Positions 55,188 through 64,000 of a stretch of DNA of 64,000 bases are shown here, one piece after another. Every line of letters starts with the position of its first letter. The stretch's first letter is position 1. The position numbers and the translations under genes are program-made. The notes under the pieces are model-generated. The model was not told the DNA's origin, ran no database searches, and saw only the letters and a list, made by a program, of their open reading frames with translations. Origin of the DNA: Tenrec ecaudatus (lineage: Eukaryota; Chordata; Mammalia; Afrosoricida; Tenrecidae); the NCBI RefSeq assembly GCF_050624435.1, contig NC_134539.1, positions 44,362,001-44,426,000 on the forward strand, written 5' to 3'.

Positions 55188-56344
55188 TAAGGGTTGACCC
55201 AGATTTCCTCATTTTTTGTAACAGTCAACTTAAAAGAATAGCTTGTAGCTGTGACACTTTGTTTCCTGCTCAGGGAAAATGCTGCAGAAACTGGTAGGAT
55301 GTTGAACACCGCTTACAAGGGCAGGACTATTGGGAAAACTCAAGTGTACAAGGAGTTTTCTCATTTCAAAAAAACTAAAATGTCGATTGATGACAAACCT
55401 CCTACTGGACATCCGTCAACTTCCCGAATGGATGAAATGTCGGCAAAATTAATGCACTTGTGCTCAAAGATGGACGAAGGACCACTGAAGGGATGGGAAG
55501 TTATGTGGACAATCTTGGAGCTCGGTTCAGCAAATTTTAACGGAAGATATGGGAATGAGAAGGATCGCTGTGAAAATTGTGCTTCGGGTCCTTAGGGATC
55601 AGGAAAAAGAGCTTTGAGTGGAAACATGCTGTGCTTTGAAAGAACAGCTCTGAAGCAACCCAGACTTTTTTCCCCCAAGGTCATTACTGGTGAGGCAACA
55701 TGGTGCTATTACAACCCCGAAAGCAAACATTAACCAAGCCAGTGGAAAACACCATCTCCACCTCACCCAAAAACAACTCATTGGGTGAAATGAGATCAAG
55801 ACAACGCTCATTTGTTTGTTTTATGTAAGAGGGATAGTACATTTGTAGTTCATTCCACCAGGTTAATCAAGCTTTCTATTTAGAGGTTCTGAAAAGATTG
55901 TGTAACAGTGCACAACAAAAAAGGCCTGATTTATGACACATGGAGGACTGGTTTTGCCACCATGACAATGCACCTGTTCATGAAGCCATCTCAGTGTGCC
56001 AGTTTTGGGCAAAAACAAATAAACCAGATGGCGTGTCTCTCTTGTCCCGTGCACCTTACTCACTGACCTCACTCCATGCGACTTCTTTTTCTTTCCACCA
56101 ATGCAGAGGGACACGAAAGAACTGCAGTTTGACAACCTAGAAAAGACAGAAAAAACGAGGGAGGTGCTGTCAACCATCCAAACAGATGAGTTTGAAAAGG
56201 GAAGGAATAGCAGATTTGACCAATGCAGTAAGTGGGATGCAAGTACTTTAAGGTGATAAGGTTGTTTTGTAAACAAATAAACAAACTCCACAGATTTAAA
56301 TCCATAGCTCTGAAAAAAAATCCCTTGGGGGGGACCCCCTTGTA
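55188..56344 (+). pseudogene. Mariner (Tc1/mariner) transposon with dead transposase
   Basis: Tc1/mariner elements move by cut-and-paste with a single D,D34D transposase. Conceptual translation in several frames gives recognisable pieces of a cecropia-type mariner transposase in order. First are N-terminal helix-turn-helix text (55251-55400: GKTQVYKEFSHFKK) and a linker TGHPSTSRMDE near 55405-55440. The catalytic part near 55675-55790 has VITGE-like and HPMSC-like decay. The region near 55940-56120 reads DWFCHHDNAPVHEAISV, carrying the second catalytic Asp, and then a SLTSLHATSF stretch where PYSPDLAPCDFF would be expected. Many stops and frameshifts separate these, so no active protein is possible. 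Terminal TA sites at 55188 and 56343 with similar ends (TAAGGGTTGACCC and, reversed, TACAAGGGGGTCCC) suggest a 1.16-kb element. Confidence 0.82.
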
Positions 56345-56490
56345 TGGGAGCTGATTGAAAATACCATGGCTAGGGTAAGTGCACTTTTCTCTTCAACACC
56401 TTGAAAAGGTCTTGTGTAGCAGATTCATGCAGTGCAATGGGCTGTTGGCATCTTGACTGCTGCTGGAGAGCAGACAGGTGTAGGTTGGGC
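56345..56490 (-). mobile_element. RTE-clade LINE fragment (reverse)
   Basis: TTGAAAATACCATGGCTAGG..CCTTGAAAAGGTCTTGTGTAGCAGAT..ATCTTGACTGCTGCT matches 10130-10265 base by base over most of its length. Confidence 0.75.
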
Positions 56491-56685
56491 AAAGGGGAAG
56501 ATGATATCTAACAATAAGGCAGGAAAAAAAGCAGAAACAGGGCAATGCATTGGAGGGTTTTAGAAGTTATTTAATATAAAAATGATGACTCGTTTTGTAA
56601 AGCTTCACCTAATTTTCAAGAAAAAAATTTTAAAGAAAGAGAATTTGCTGAGATCAGAATAAATAAGGAATGATAACCGTTTTAA

Positions 56686-56900
56686 ACCAGTTTTATTGGC
56701 ATACAGCTCATGTACCATACAACTCAATGATTTAAACATATTCAAGGGTTGTGCTTTCACACCACAGTCAACTTTAGAAAATTTTCTTTATTCTTGAATC
56801 TATTATTATTAGCTCCCCATTTCCCTCCAACCTCCCCTGTCATAACCCTAAGAAACTATTCATCTATGTGCTGTCTCTATAGGTTTACCTAAAAATACAG
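56686..56900 (-). mobile_element. Old LINE-1 3' UTR (reverse)
   Basis: CAGTTTTATTGGCATACAGC..ACCATACAACTCAATGATTT..TGTGCTGTCTCTATAGGTTTACCTA is the reverse of an L1M-type 3' end. It is complementary in kind to 7405-7690. Confidence 0.65.
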
Positions 56901-58116
56901 AGTCTTGAACACACTGAAAAATTAAACCATAGCTGAAGTAGACGGGTTCACCTTGCCTGGAAGAATGATGGGGTAAGAGGAAAGAATGGGGAAAGATACA
57001 GACCATTAGGAAGCAGAGGAAAGAGAAGTTGGAGAAGTTCCTGTCACTACCATTTTCTCTGTGACGCAGGATGCAAGGTCTGGGGATGGTGGGCATCTGA
57101 AGAGAGAAGTGATTTGAAACAGCTTTAGGGATCAAGTGTAGGAGCCTATAGCACAGAAGAGGCCTTGGCTAGGAAGATTGAGAGATCTTTCATAGGTGAA
57201 GACTTAGATTTGAAATAGAGTGGATCCAGAGCTTGGCTAGCCCCTTTAGTCTGGAGTAATCACAGAGTTGGAGCAGGAGCAAAGGAAAGAGTACATTTGT
57301 CTGGGGGGAGAGGAGCGAGGGACAGAGGACAGGGCAGGATGGAGAGCACGAAGGTGATTCAAAATAGCTGACAATTGAATTCAAGCCTGCTTGGGAAAGG
57401 AGCAAAGACTGTAAATAGAATTGGAAATATTGGGGTGAAATAAAGACAAAGCTAAAAAGTTCTTGAATTATCTCCAGCGTCACAAGAACTAATGAAGGGC
57501 AATGGTTCCAACCCGAGCAAGCTGAGGTTCACAGCTAGTTGCCCCCCTTTCATATCCTGAGCTTGCCCTAGGAGAATAGACTGTGGAGCTCGCGCGCTTA
57601 GCTCTTGGGTCATTTTTGTCACAAAGCCATAGAGATAACATCAGATTTGTATAAAATTGTATTCATAATAACAGGATCTCCAAGAAGGAACAATGCTTTA
57701 GAATTTCATCAAGACAAAAAGACACACCATTCTTTACCAGAGAGACAGGATTAGTTGAGGTGTTCGTGATGCTAATTATAGACTGGTGGGGGCGGGACAT
57801 CTCCTTGGAATGTCCCCAGTCACACCCATGGCCCAGCACATTTAGAAGTCACGGCTCTGCCAGTCATAGAGAGAGGCCTTGGGGCAAGTAAATGAACCTT
57901 CCTTTGTCTGTCTCTACATCTTGAAAATAATTTCCCTTCCAGAGTTGCGATGTGGTAGAATGGGATAATGGATATGAAGTAATACCAGGGTCAATCATTA
58001 ATTACATTGTGGGAGTACTCAATCATCATGTTTCTTCAAGGTTGAGGTTTTTTTTAAGAGCAGACTTATCTCAAAAGATGGTCTGGTGTAGGCCTAATAA
58101 TTTCAATGGACTGCTC
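56901..58116. other. Intergenic stretch, mostly unassigned
   Basis: A possible MIR lies at 57820-57960 (CTTCCTTTGTCTGTCTCTAC..TTGAAAATAATTTCCC). Otherwise no gene or repeat was recognised. Confidence 0.4.
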
Positions 58117-58300
58117 CTTTAAAAAAAATCATTTTATCAGGGGTTCATACAGTTCTTATCACAATCCATCCATACATCCGTTGTGCCAAGCACTTTTGTA
58201 CATTTGTTGCCATCATCATTTTCAAAACATTTTCGGTTTACTTGAGCCCTTGGTATCAGCTCATTCCCTACCTTCTCCCTCTCTCCCCCTCCCTCCCAGA
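58117..58300 (-). mobile_element. Family A retrotransposon 3' end (reverse)
   Basis: TTTAAAAAAAATCATTTTATCAGGGGTTC, then TTCTTATCACAATCCATCC and CTTGAGCCCTTGGTATCAGC. This is a 180-bp truncated copy. Confidence 0.85.
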
Positions 58301-58414
58301 CTGTTTCTTTAGTTTCTGTCCAGGTCCACTGGGAAAAAACTGAAAGCTGGCTTAGTCAGGATCATCATAACAGCTTGGTACCTGTTCGCTGAGTCAGAAG
58401 CAGCCCCTAGGTTT

Positions 58415-58623
58415 AAAGTGGTGATTCTCAAACTTGAGCATGCTTCAGAAAAACCTTTTCAAACTCCACCCCCACCCCCACCCCCACCCCCATCCCTTCC
58501 CAGAACTTCTGATTCAGTAGATCTAAAGCAGAGCCTAAGAGTTATCATTCCCAAGTCCACACGTGATGCCGCTGCTGTGGCTACTGCTGGCCAGGAAATG
58601 ACGCTTCAGGAATCATTAGTCTG
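58415..58623 (+). mobile_element. MER5A-type hAT-Charlie element with internal CCCCA repeat
   Basis: GTGGTGATTCTCAAACTTGAGCATGCTTCAGAA, CTTCTGATTCAGTAGATCTA and CACACGTGATGCCGCTGCTG match the order of MER5A. The G/C-rich centre has become a (CCCCA)n tract at about 58465-58493. Confidence 0.8.
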
Positions 58624-58787
58624 AAGACACCATGGGTCTGACACACAGGTTGCTTCTTAGGCAATTCCTTTTCTCAGCCGAGCCAGCACTATTCCTGTCG
58701 CTGGAAGAAGACATCGTTCTTCTCACAGATTCATAAGAGGGCTTGTTCCTTCTTTCCCAGTCAGTGGTCCAAAAAGGTGGCTAGCTC

Positions 58788-59304
58788 TGTGTTAGTCTGC
58801 ACACTTTAGAGAAACAAATCCACAGAAACTTGTGTATAAGAGAGAGTTCTACATAAGGGTTAAGTGCACATCAAGAAAACATCCCAACCCAGTGCTGCCC
58901 AAACCCACAAGTCCAACATTAATCCACATGTCCAATGCCAATTCACAAAGTCCTCCTCCATCTCACAAAACAGATGCAATGATGCCAACCACAGGAGGAA
59001 AGCCGAGTCAGTGAATGTATAAGCATCTCAGCAGTGGCAGGGGTCTCCACACGGGTTCTCCAGCACCCAGGGCTGCATCAGGGTAGGTCCATGTGGCTTC
59101 TCCTCAGGGATGTCCTGCAGGAAGTGAGCCTTGCCAGCTGAAGCAGGGAACTGGCTAAGGCAGCTGCACCCTGGTCGGACCATCAGAAAGCTAGAGACTC
59201 AAGAACTAGAAAGGCGAGGCTCACCGAGCCATTTATCCTTCCGCCCTTCAATTAACCCTGCATGTGTTTATGGGCCGGGTTGGCACAATAAACTGACTAC
59301 CTCA
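58788..59304 (-). mobile_element. Family B solo LTR-like element (reverse) with 5-bp target duplication
   Basis: 517 bp from TGTGTTAGTCTGC to CTGACTACCTCA (TG..CA ends), flanked by perfect AGCTC at 58783-58787 and 59305-59309. A 5-bp duplication with TG..CA ends is typical of ERVL/MaLR-class LTR integrations. No internal retroviral genes are attached, so this is a solo LTR or non-autonomous LTR element. Confidence 0.85.
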
Positions 59305-59309
59305 AGCTC

Positions 59310-60310
59310 CTGGTGATTAAATTTTAGACCTGGGCTATCCAGAGAAGAGGGTTTAACTACACATCTAAATGAATGATTTTGATCAATAATTAAACAGGCT
59401 TTGGTGCCACGATTGTGACGATGAGGTGGTGGTCAAGTTGCACGACCGAGGGTGCTGGCAAGGAGCAGTCCTGCTTGTCAGTCAGCAAGCAGAATAAACA
59501 TGATTGTCAATGCCAGGAAATCATCACTATTGAGAGGTAATTATAAAAGCAAAATATGAAGTATCGAGCATCTGGCTCCTCAAACTCCTTCTCTTGGTTG
59601 GAAATCACCAAACTTCTGCTATTCAGTCCTGTTCCCTTGACAGAAGCTGGGAATGCCAGGCACCTGTAATCAGGGACCTGGTCCAGATTCTAGGAGTTAG
59701 TGTCCTACTGCAGGCTGCACCAGCCATTGCAGACCTGAGGAGCAGGTTCCTAAGAATGCATTCTGCCGGAGGGTAATGGCATGCCACCGAGTTTCTAGAA
59801 GTACCAGAGACACCAGTTGGGGAGAGAGCCCCAGGCATGCATTCCACGTTCATTTCGTGGCTTCAGGTGTATAAATCTATGGTATTCGGCACTGAGGAAA
59901 AGCGGCATTTGTGCTCTCACCATGCTAGGGCTGTGCTTGGTGGGGTGGTGGTACTCCTGGCTATGAAACATCCAAGCATGATACCAGACGGTTTTAATGT
60001 GTCCCCCTATTTTTGCTGTTGCTTATACCCTTTTGCTTTCAACCAAGACCCCTCTTCAATTCAGGACGGATTCAAAATAAATTCTAAAATCAAGCAAACT
60101 GGTTTCAAGATCTGCCTTGACATTTTTGTTACTCTGACCAAGTCCCTTAATGTAGCTGGGCCTTAATACCTGAAGGATGAGGGAGGGAGAAGAGCAAACC
60201 TGAAAGTAGTGCTGGGGAGGATCCAGTTAGGGAAATATGTGAACAAAAGGCAGTCAGATGTGAATTTTACTGTTTTTACAGATTAAAGAAAACCATGAGA
60301 TTCTCAATCA
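59310..60310. other. Intergenic stretch without recognised features
   Basis: No gene. Possible decayed MIR near 60070-60170 (GTTTCAAGATCTGCCTTGAC..ACCAAGTCCCTTAATGTAGC). Confidence 0.4.
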
Positions 60311-60315
60311 CCTCA

Positions 60316-60840
60316 TGTGGCAGTCACCTACTATGGTGTCAATTTAAGGATTAAGAGTGTAGGGGTGGAGTCTAGGCTGTCAATCTGGAGATAGTCAATG
60401 AGACTTCTGTGTGGGCGTGGCCTCCTCCTGAGAATTCTGGGAAATCTGGTCCTTCCTCCTTGGAGGCAGAAGACACCTCTCTCTCTGCTACTCCCTGGGA
60501 GAAATTGCAGAAGACAAGGCACATGGATGCAACCAGACCTCTGAAACCACAGAGAGACCCCTGCCAGCACTGACATGTGTACAATGCCACTGAACCCAAA
60601 GACTTTCTACCCACTGACTTGTGACCATCCTGCATTTGGCTTAATTGCATGTGTTTCATGAGTCTGAAGAGGACTTTATAGACTGGTATTGGACATAAGG
60701 GCTAATATAAAATTTATGGCCTTGGACTGGACTGGGTGGGATGTTTTCTCAATGTTCAATTCCTCTTGAATATAAATCTCTTTCTTATACACATATATGT
60801 GTCCATGGATTTGTTTCTCTAGTCTTCCCAGACTGATACA
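60316..60840 (+). mobile_element. Family B solo LTR-like element with 5-bp target duplication
   Basis: 525 bp starting TGTGGCAGTCACC and ending CCCAGACTGATACA. It is flanked by perfect CCTCA at 60311-60315 and 60841-60845. Its 3' half is the reverse complement in kind of 58788-59100; its 5' half belongs to a different subtype (GGGGTGGAGTCTAGGCTGTC). Confidence 0.85.
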
Positions 60841-60859
60841 CCTCATATACATGTGAATG

Positions 60860-61275
60860 TTGGGCATTAACTAAGGAAGACTAGAGAGGAATCAGCACAT
60901 TGGCATTATGGCTACTGGCAAAGAATATTGAAAGTACCATGGACTGTCAAAAGAAGAAACAAGTCTGTCTCAGAAGAAGGACAGCTAGCATGCTCCTTAG
61001 ACACAAGGATAGTGAGGCTTCATTGCACATATTTTGGACTTGTTATCAGTAGAGTTCAGTCCCTGGAAAAGTATGTCATGCTTGGGAAATCAGAGAGGCA
61101 GCAAAAACGAGGAAGGCCCTTGACAGGAAGGATTGACACTATGGCTACAAGGAGGGACTCAAACAAGAGCAATTGTGAGGATGGGGCCGCGCTGGCCAGT
61201 GTTTCATGCTGTTGTCCTTACGGTCATGATGAGCTGGAACACACTCGATGGCTCCTAATTACAACGACAAAAATA
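60860..61275 (+). mobile_element. RTE-clade LINE 3' end sharing its tail with AfroSINE
   Basis: Broken plus-strand frame (60928 onward: VPWTVKRRNKSVSEEGQLA, then RGRPLTGRIDTMATRRDSN) corresponds to the C-terminal part of an RTE/BovB ORF. The terminal GGTCATGATGAGCTGGAACA followed by CACTCGATGGC (61222-61252) resembles the AfroSINE tail. Confidence 0.8.
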
Positions 61276-61508
61276 CATAAATACTAGAGAATGCACACGG
61301 CCTTTCTACCTCTGAGACTTTACTGTGAATCTTCTTCAAATGAGGGAAACTTCTCAGGGCTCATCTGTTGTCTCGAGTGTCTCTTATAACTTGTAGCATT
61401 TTTCACACTGAATTTTAGTTAGGTGTTTACCACTTTGTCTGTATCCCGCTAGACTGAGTTCCTCAAAGGGCAGTCTTATTTATCTTTCCTTGCCCTTCGA
61501 GTACCTGT

Positions 61509-62019
61509 TGTGGCAGTTGCATCATCTCCTGTCAACTTGCGCAGGGGTGGAGTCCAGCATGTCAATCGGGCCCTAGTCAATGAGGCCTCCGTGTGGGCAT
61601 GGCTTTCTCCTGAGGATTCTGGGAACTCCTGTCTTCTTCCCTGGAGGCTCTGCTTCATCTTCCTGCTGGCAAGCTAGATGTGCTATGCTGATGGAGACAG
61701 AGCCCTGGGGCTGGAGGAGCCACATGGAGACCCACGCCAGTGCTAAGATGCTTCTACCGCCACTGGATCCACAAGACTTTTCACCCACTGGCCTATGATC
61801 TTTCTTGCTGCATTAGACATCATTGCATGTGTTGCGTGAGTCTGAAGAAGAATCTGTAGACTTGTCACAGACAAAAGGGCTAATATCGGATTTATGGACT
61901 TAACCTGGACTGGGTTGGGATGTTTTCTTAATGCACAATTGCTCTTTGATACAAAGTTCTGTCTTACACACATATGAGGGTCTGTGAATTTGTTTCTCTA
62001 GTCAACCCAGACTAACCCA
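61509..62019 (+). mobile_element. Family B solo LTR-like element
   Basis: TGTGGCAGTTGCATCATCTC..GGGGTGGAGTCCAGCATGTC..CCGCCACTGGATCCACAAG..CAACCCAGACTAACCCA, 511 bp with TG..CA ends. No matching target duplication was found, probably owing to mutation or boundary error. Confidence 0.8.
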
Positions 62020-63524
62020 TCTATCTGCTCATAGCAGGTTCACAAACTGGATGGAGAGAGAAAAGAGTGGGAGGGGACCTCCAGGAACGTGCCAGGATGT
62101 CTCCATCCCACGCTCTTCCTTGGTGACTGACTTCCTGGGTGTAGTAAAATGCCCGATGAAAGGGAACGCTCAGCTGGAGTGTGCAGCCGGTAAAGCTCCT
62201 GCTTTTCCTATAGGCCCAAGTGATGGACACCACAGAGGAAGCGCATCTTAATTGGTAGCAGGAAAAACATCTCCCAGGTGCAGGTTAGGTTGTAAGTGCC
62301 ATCTGTCCTGCCACAGAGGATTAAAGGCAAGAACACCTTTCTCTGGATTCTGGGGACAGTGGCAGCATCAAGATGAGCTGTTGATATTAACTTGTCTGCG
62401 TTCCACCTGGCTAATTGCAGGCGAGGGAGTTTGTCTAGAGTTTCCACTTGGAAATCAAATGGATGATACGGTGGCATGTCTCTTGTTCCCAGGTGTTTGG
62501 CTGCATTTGTTAAAGGGAATTCTAGGGAGAATGTGAATTAAACTTTTCTCTCTTTTTTTGCCCATGCCGGAAGGTTTTGTGTCAATATCTCCTGCTGGTC
62601 CTGTTTGATGTCTGATCTCCCATTGGCAGGCAAAATGGAATGCACTTCTTTCTTCTGGTTTAACTATGCTCCTTCATTTGTTCATTCACCCCACAATTAC
62701 GGAATTTCTGTTCAGGGGCTACGTTCTGTGCACTTTGGACTGTAGGCACCAATGAGCATGGGACGTGATATTGTCTCTGAATTTAAAGAACTCATTGTCT
62801 GGGGTTAGGGATGGGGGTGGCAGCGAGAGGACAGTCCTATAAACAAAATTCTGAACACTTCAAGGAGAAATGTACTCGAGGCACATAGAAACAGTGTCGA
62901 AGAAAGAAAAGGGGAAATTAAAAAAAAAAGAATGAAAAGGGAATGCGAAAGAAAAGGAGGGAAGGGGATAGGAAAAGGTTTTTTTTTGTAAGGATGATGG
63001 GAAGGGAGAGGTAGAATGGGAAAGGGAATGGCCCTCAGCTGCGTCCACAGTGCTTGTAGCGAAAATCCAGGCATTCTTTCTGAAAGCTGCTGGGATGGAT
63101 CTGTTCCCTGACTTTCCCAGCTTCTGGAGGTCACCCACATTCCTTGGCTCTTAGCCTCTTCCTCCTCCTTCAAAGTCCAAAGTGTGGCAGCTTGTTTTCA
63201 CCTTGACATCTCTCTCTGACTCTAACTCTTCGGCTTCCCACTTATGACATTTATGATTATCTTGGACCTACCCAGATGATACAGGATAATCACCCCATAT
63301 CTAGATCCCGATCACATCTGCACATTTGCCATAGAAACTAACCCAGTCACCAGCTTTGGGGATTTGGCACAAGGGTATCTCTGGAAGCACTTCTTCGGCA
63401 CAGCACAGAAAGGAACCAGCAGCACCTGCTCCTCCGGGCCACATACCTCAAGGTTGGAGAAACTGGACGTCTGACTTGAGAGAGACGAATAAAGAAGGGA
63501 GCTGTGGTCGCCCTCTTCAAATCA
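62020..63524. other. Intergenic stretch with a candidate regulatory block and an old repeat
   Basis: 62220-62540 is repeat-free with words like CATCTTAATTGG, CCACCTGGCTAATTGC and ATCAAATGGATGAT. 62670-62875 resembles an ancient L2/CR1-type fragment (TTCATTTGTTCATTCACCCC..TTCTGTTCAGGGGCTACGTTCTG). Positions 62880-63015 are purine-rich. No gene. Confidence 0.35.
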
Positions 63525-63700
63525 CAGGGCGTCTTGGTGGCCCTGTGGGGGTCAACTCGGAAGGACTCAGAAAGCAAGTGGGCCGTCTGAACTCCTCCAC
63601 TCCTCTGAGGGAGAAAGCGGCTCCTGTAAAGATGTACGGCCTTGGGAAGTTATGGGGGAGTCCACTCTGAGTCAAGGTGAATTCAACAGCAACGGGAGAA
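63525..63700 (+). repeat. AfroSINE
   Basis: The head GGCGTCTTGGTGGCCCTGTG, middle GAGGGAGAAAGCGGCTCCTG and tail GTCAAGGTGAATTCAACAGCAACGGG fit AfroSINE, strongly diverged in the B-box region. Confidence 0.65.
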
Positions 63701-64000
63701 GGGAAATCTAAGACAGCGAGTGCAGCTTCAATAAGAAGCTTTTCGCATCGCAGAAATGAGGAGACTGGGCCAAGCAAAGGAGAAGAAACTCAAGGTGTTC
63801 AACCCCGAGGAAGGGAGAGTAGAAGTCGCCTGCGGCCAAGCGGACCTGGATTGAGGCAGCTCTGTCTCCTCTGAGCTCTGAGGCGGAAGAGCCTGTTTAA
63901 CCTTTAAGTCTCTCTTTCCTCAGGGTCACGGAGGCCTGAAACTGCCTACTCGGCAGACTTGTCATGCGTGGTAGAGACACTACAAGTACCGAATTGCCAC
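63701..64000. other. Intergenic right edge
   Basis: Moderately G/C-rich sequence with no recognised repeat or exon. It is too close to the edge to judge. Confidence 0.3.

Noticed and set aside
55863-56291. 142-codon minus-strand open frame
   Set aside because: Antisense to the decayed mariner transposase, which explains the sequence on the other strand.
1-64000. CRISPR array, phage, operon or toxin-antitoxin system
   Set aside because: No regularly spaced direct repeats, no compact gene clusters, and clear mammalian splice structure and repeats throughout.

Overview
The window is nuclear DNA of a placental mammal. It has spliced exons with GT..AG borders, ancient mammal-wide repeats (MIR, L2, MER5A, hAT-Charlie) and a dense layer of younger transposons. 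The younger layer points to Afrotheria. There are about twenty copies of a tRNA-derived SINE with the AfroSINE layout, an RTE-clade LINE sharing its 3' tail, and three SPIN-type hAT elements. SPIN is known from horizontal transfer into a short list of tetrapods, and the tenrec is the only afrotherian I know on it. My best inference is Echinops telfairi (lesser hedgehog tenrec). This comes from repeat content, not from a database match.

Only one protein-coding gene is supported: the 3' end of ZNF462, a large C2H2 zinc-finger chromatin protein, on the + strand. Four coding exons are visible (2009-2232, 18313-18445, 23112-23235, 24897-25098). They join in frame, give 226 complete codons before the stop, and carry three zinc fingers, an acidic serine-rich linker and the conserved C-terminal tail. 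A 3' UTR of about 2.2-2.6 kb follows, with several AATAAA signals between 27335 and 27715. Upstream exons, including the very large one, lie left of the window. An intronic CpG-rich block sits at 205-830.

From about 27.7 kb to the right edge I find no gene. In human a wide gene-poor interval also follows ZNF462. This part is a mosaic of insertions: 'family A' (an L1-like retrotransposon 3' end finishing AATAAAATGATTTTT plus A-rich tail), RTE fragments, AfroSINEs, LTR-like elements of about 520 bp that I call 'family B' (TG..CA ends, 5-bp target duplications), SPIN and a second hAT family, and a decayed mariner. Many insertions are nested with visible target-site duplications, so relative ages can be read directly.

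I found no CRISPR, phage, operon or other prokaryotic feature, and no undescribed multi-gene system. The most interesting material is the horizontally transferred transposons, the nested-insertion record, a head-to-head pair of LTR arms around a CT microsatellite, and some unassigned stretches that look like possible regulatory elements. Repeat boundaries were set by eye and may be off by tens of bases unless a target duplication is stated.
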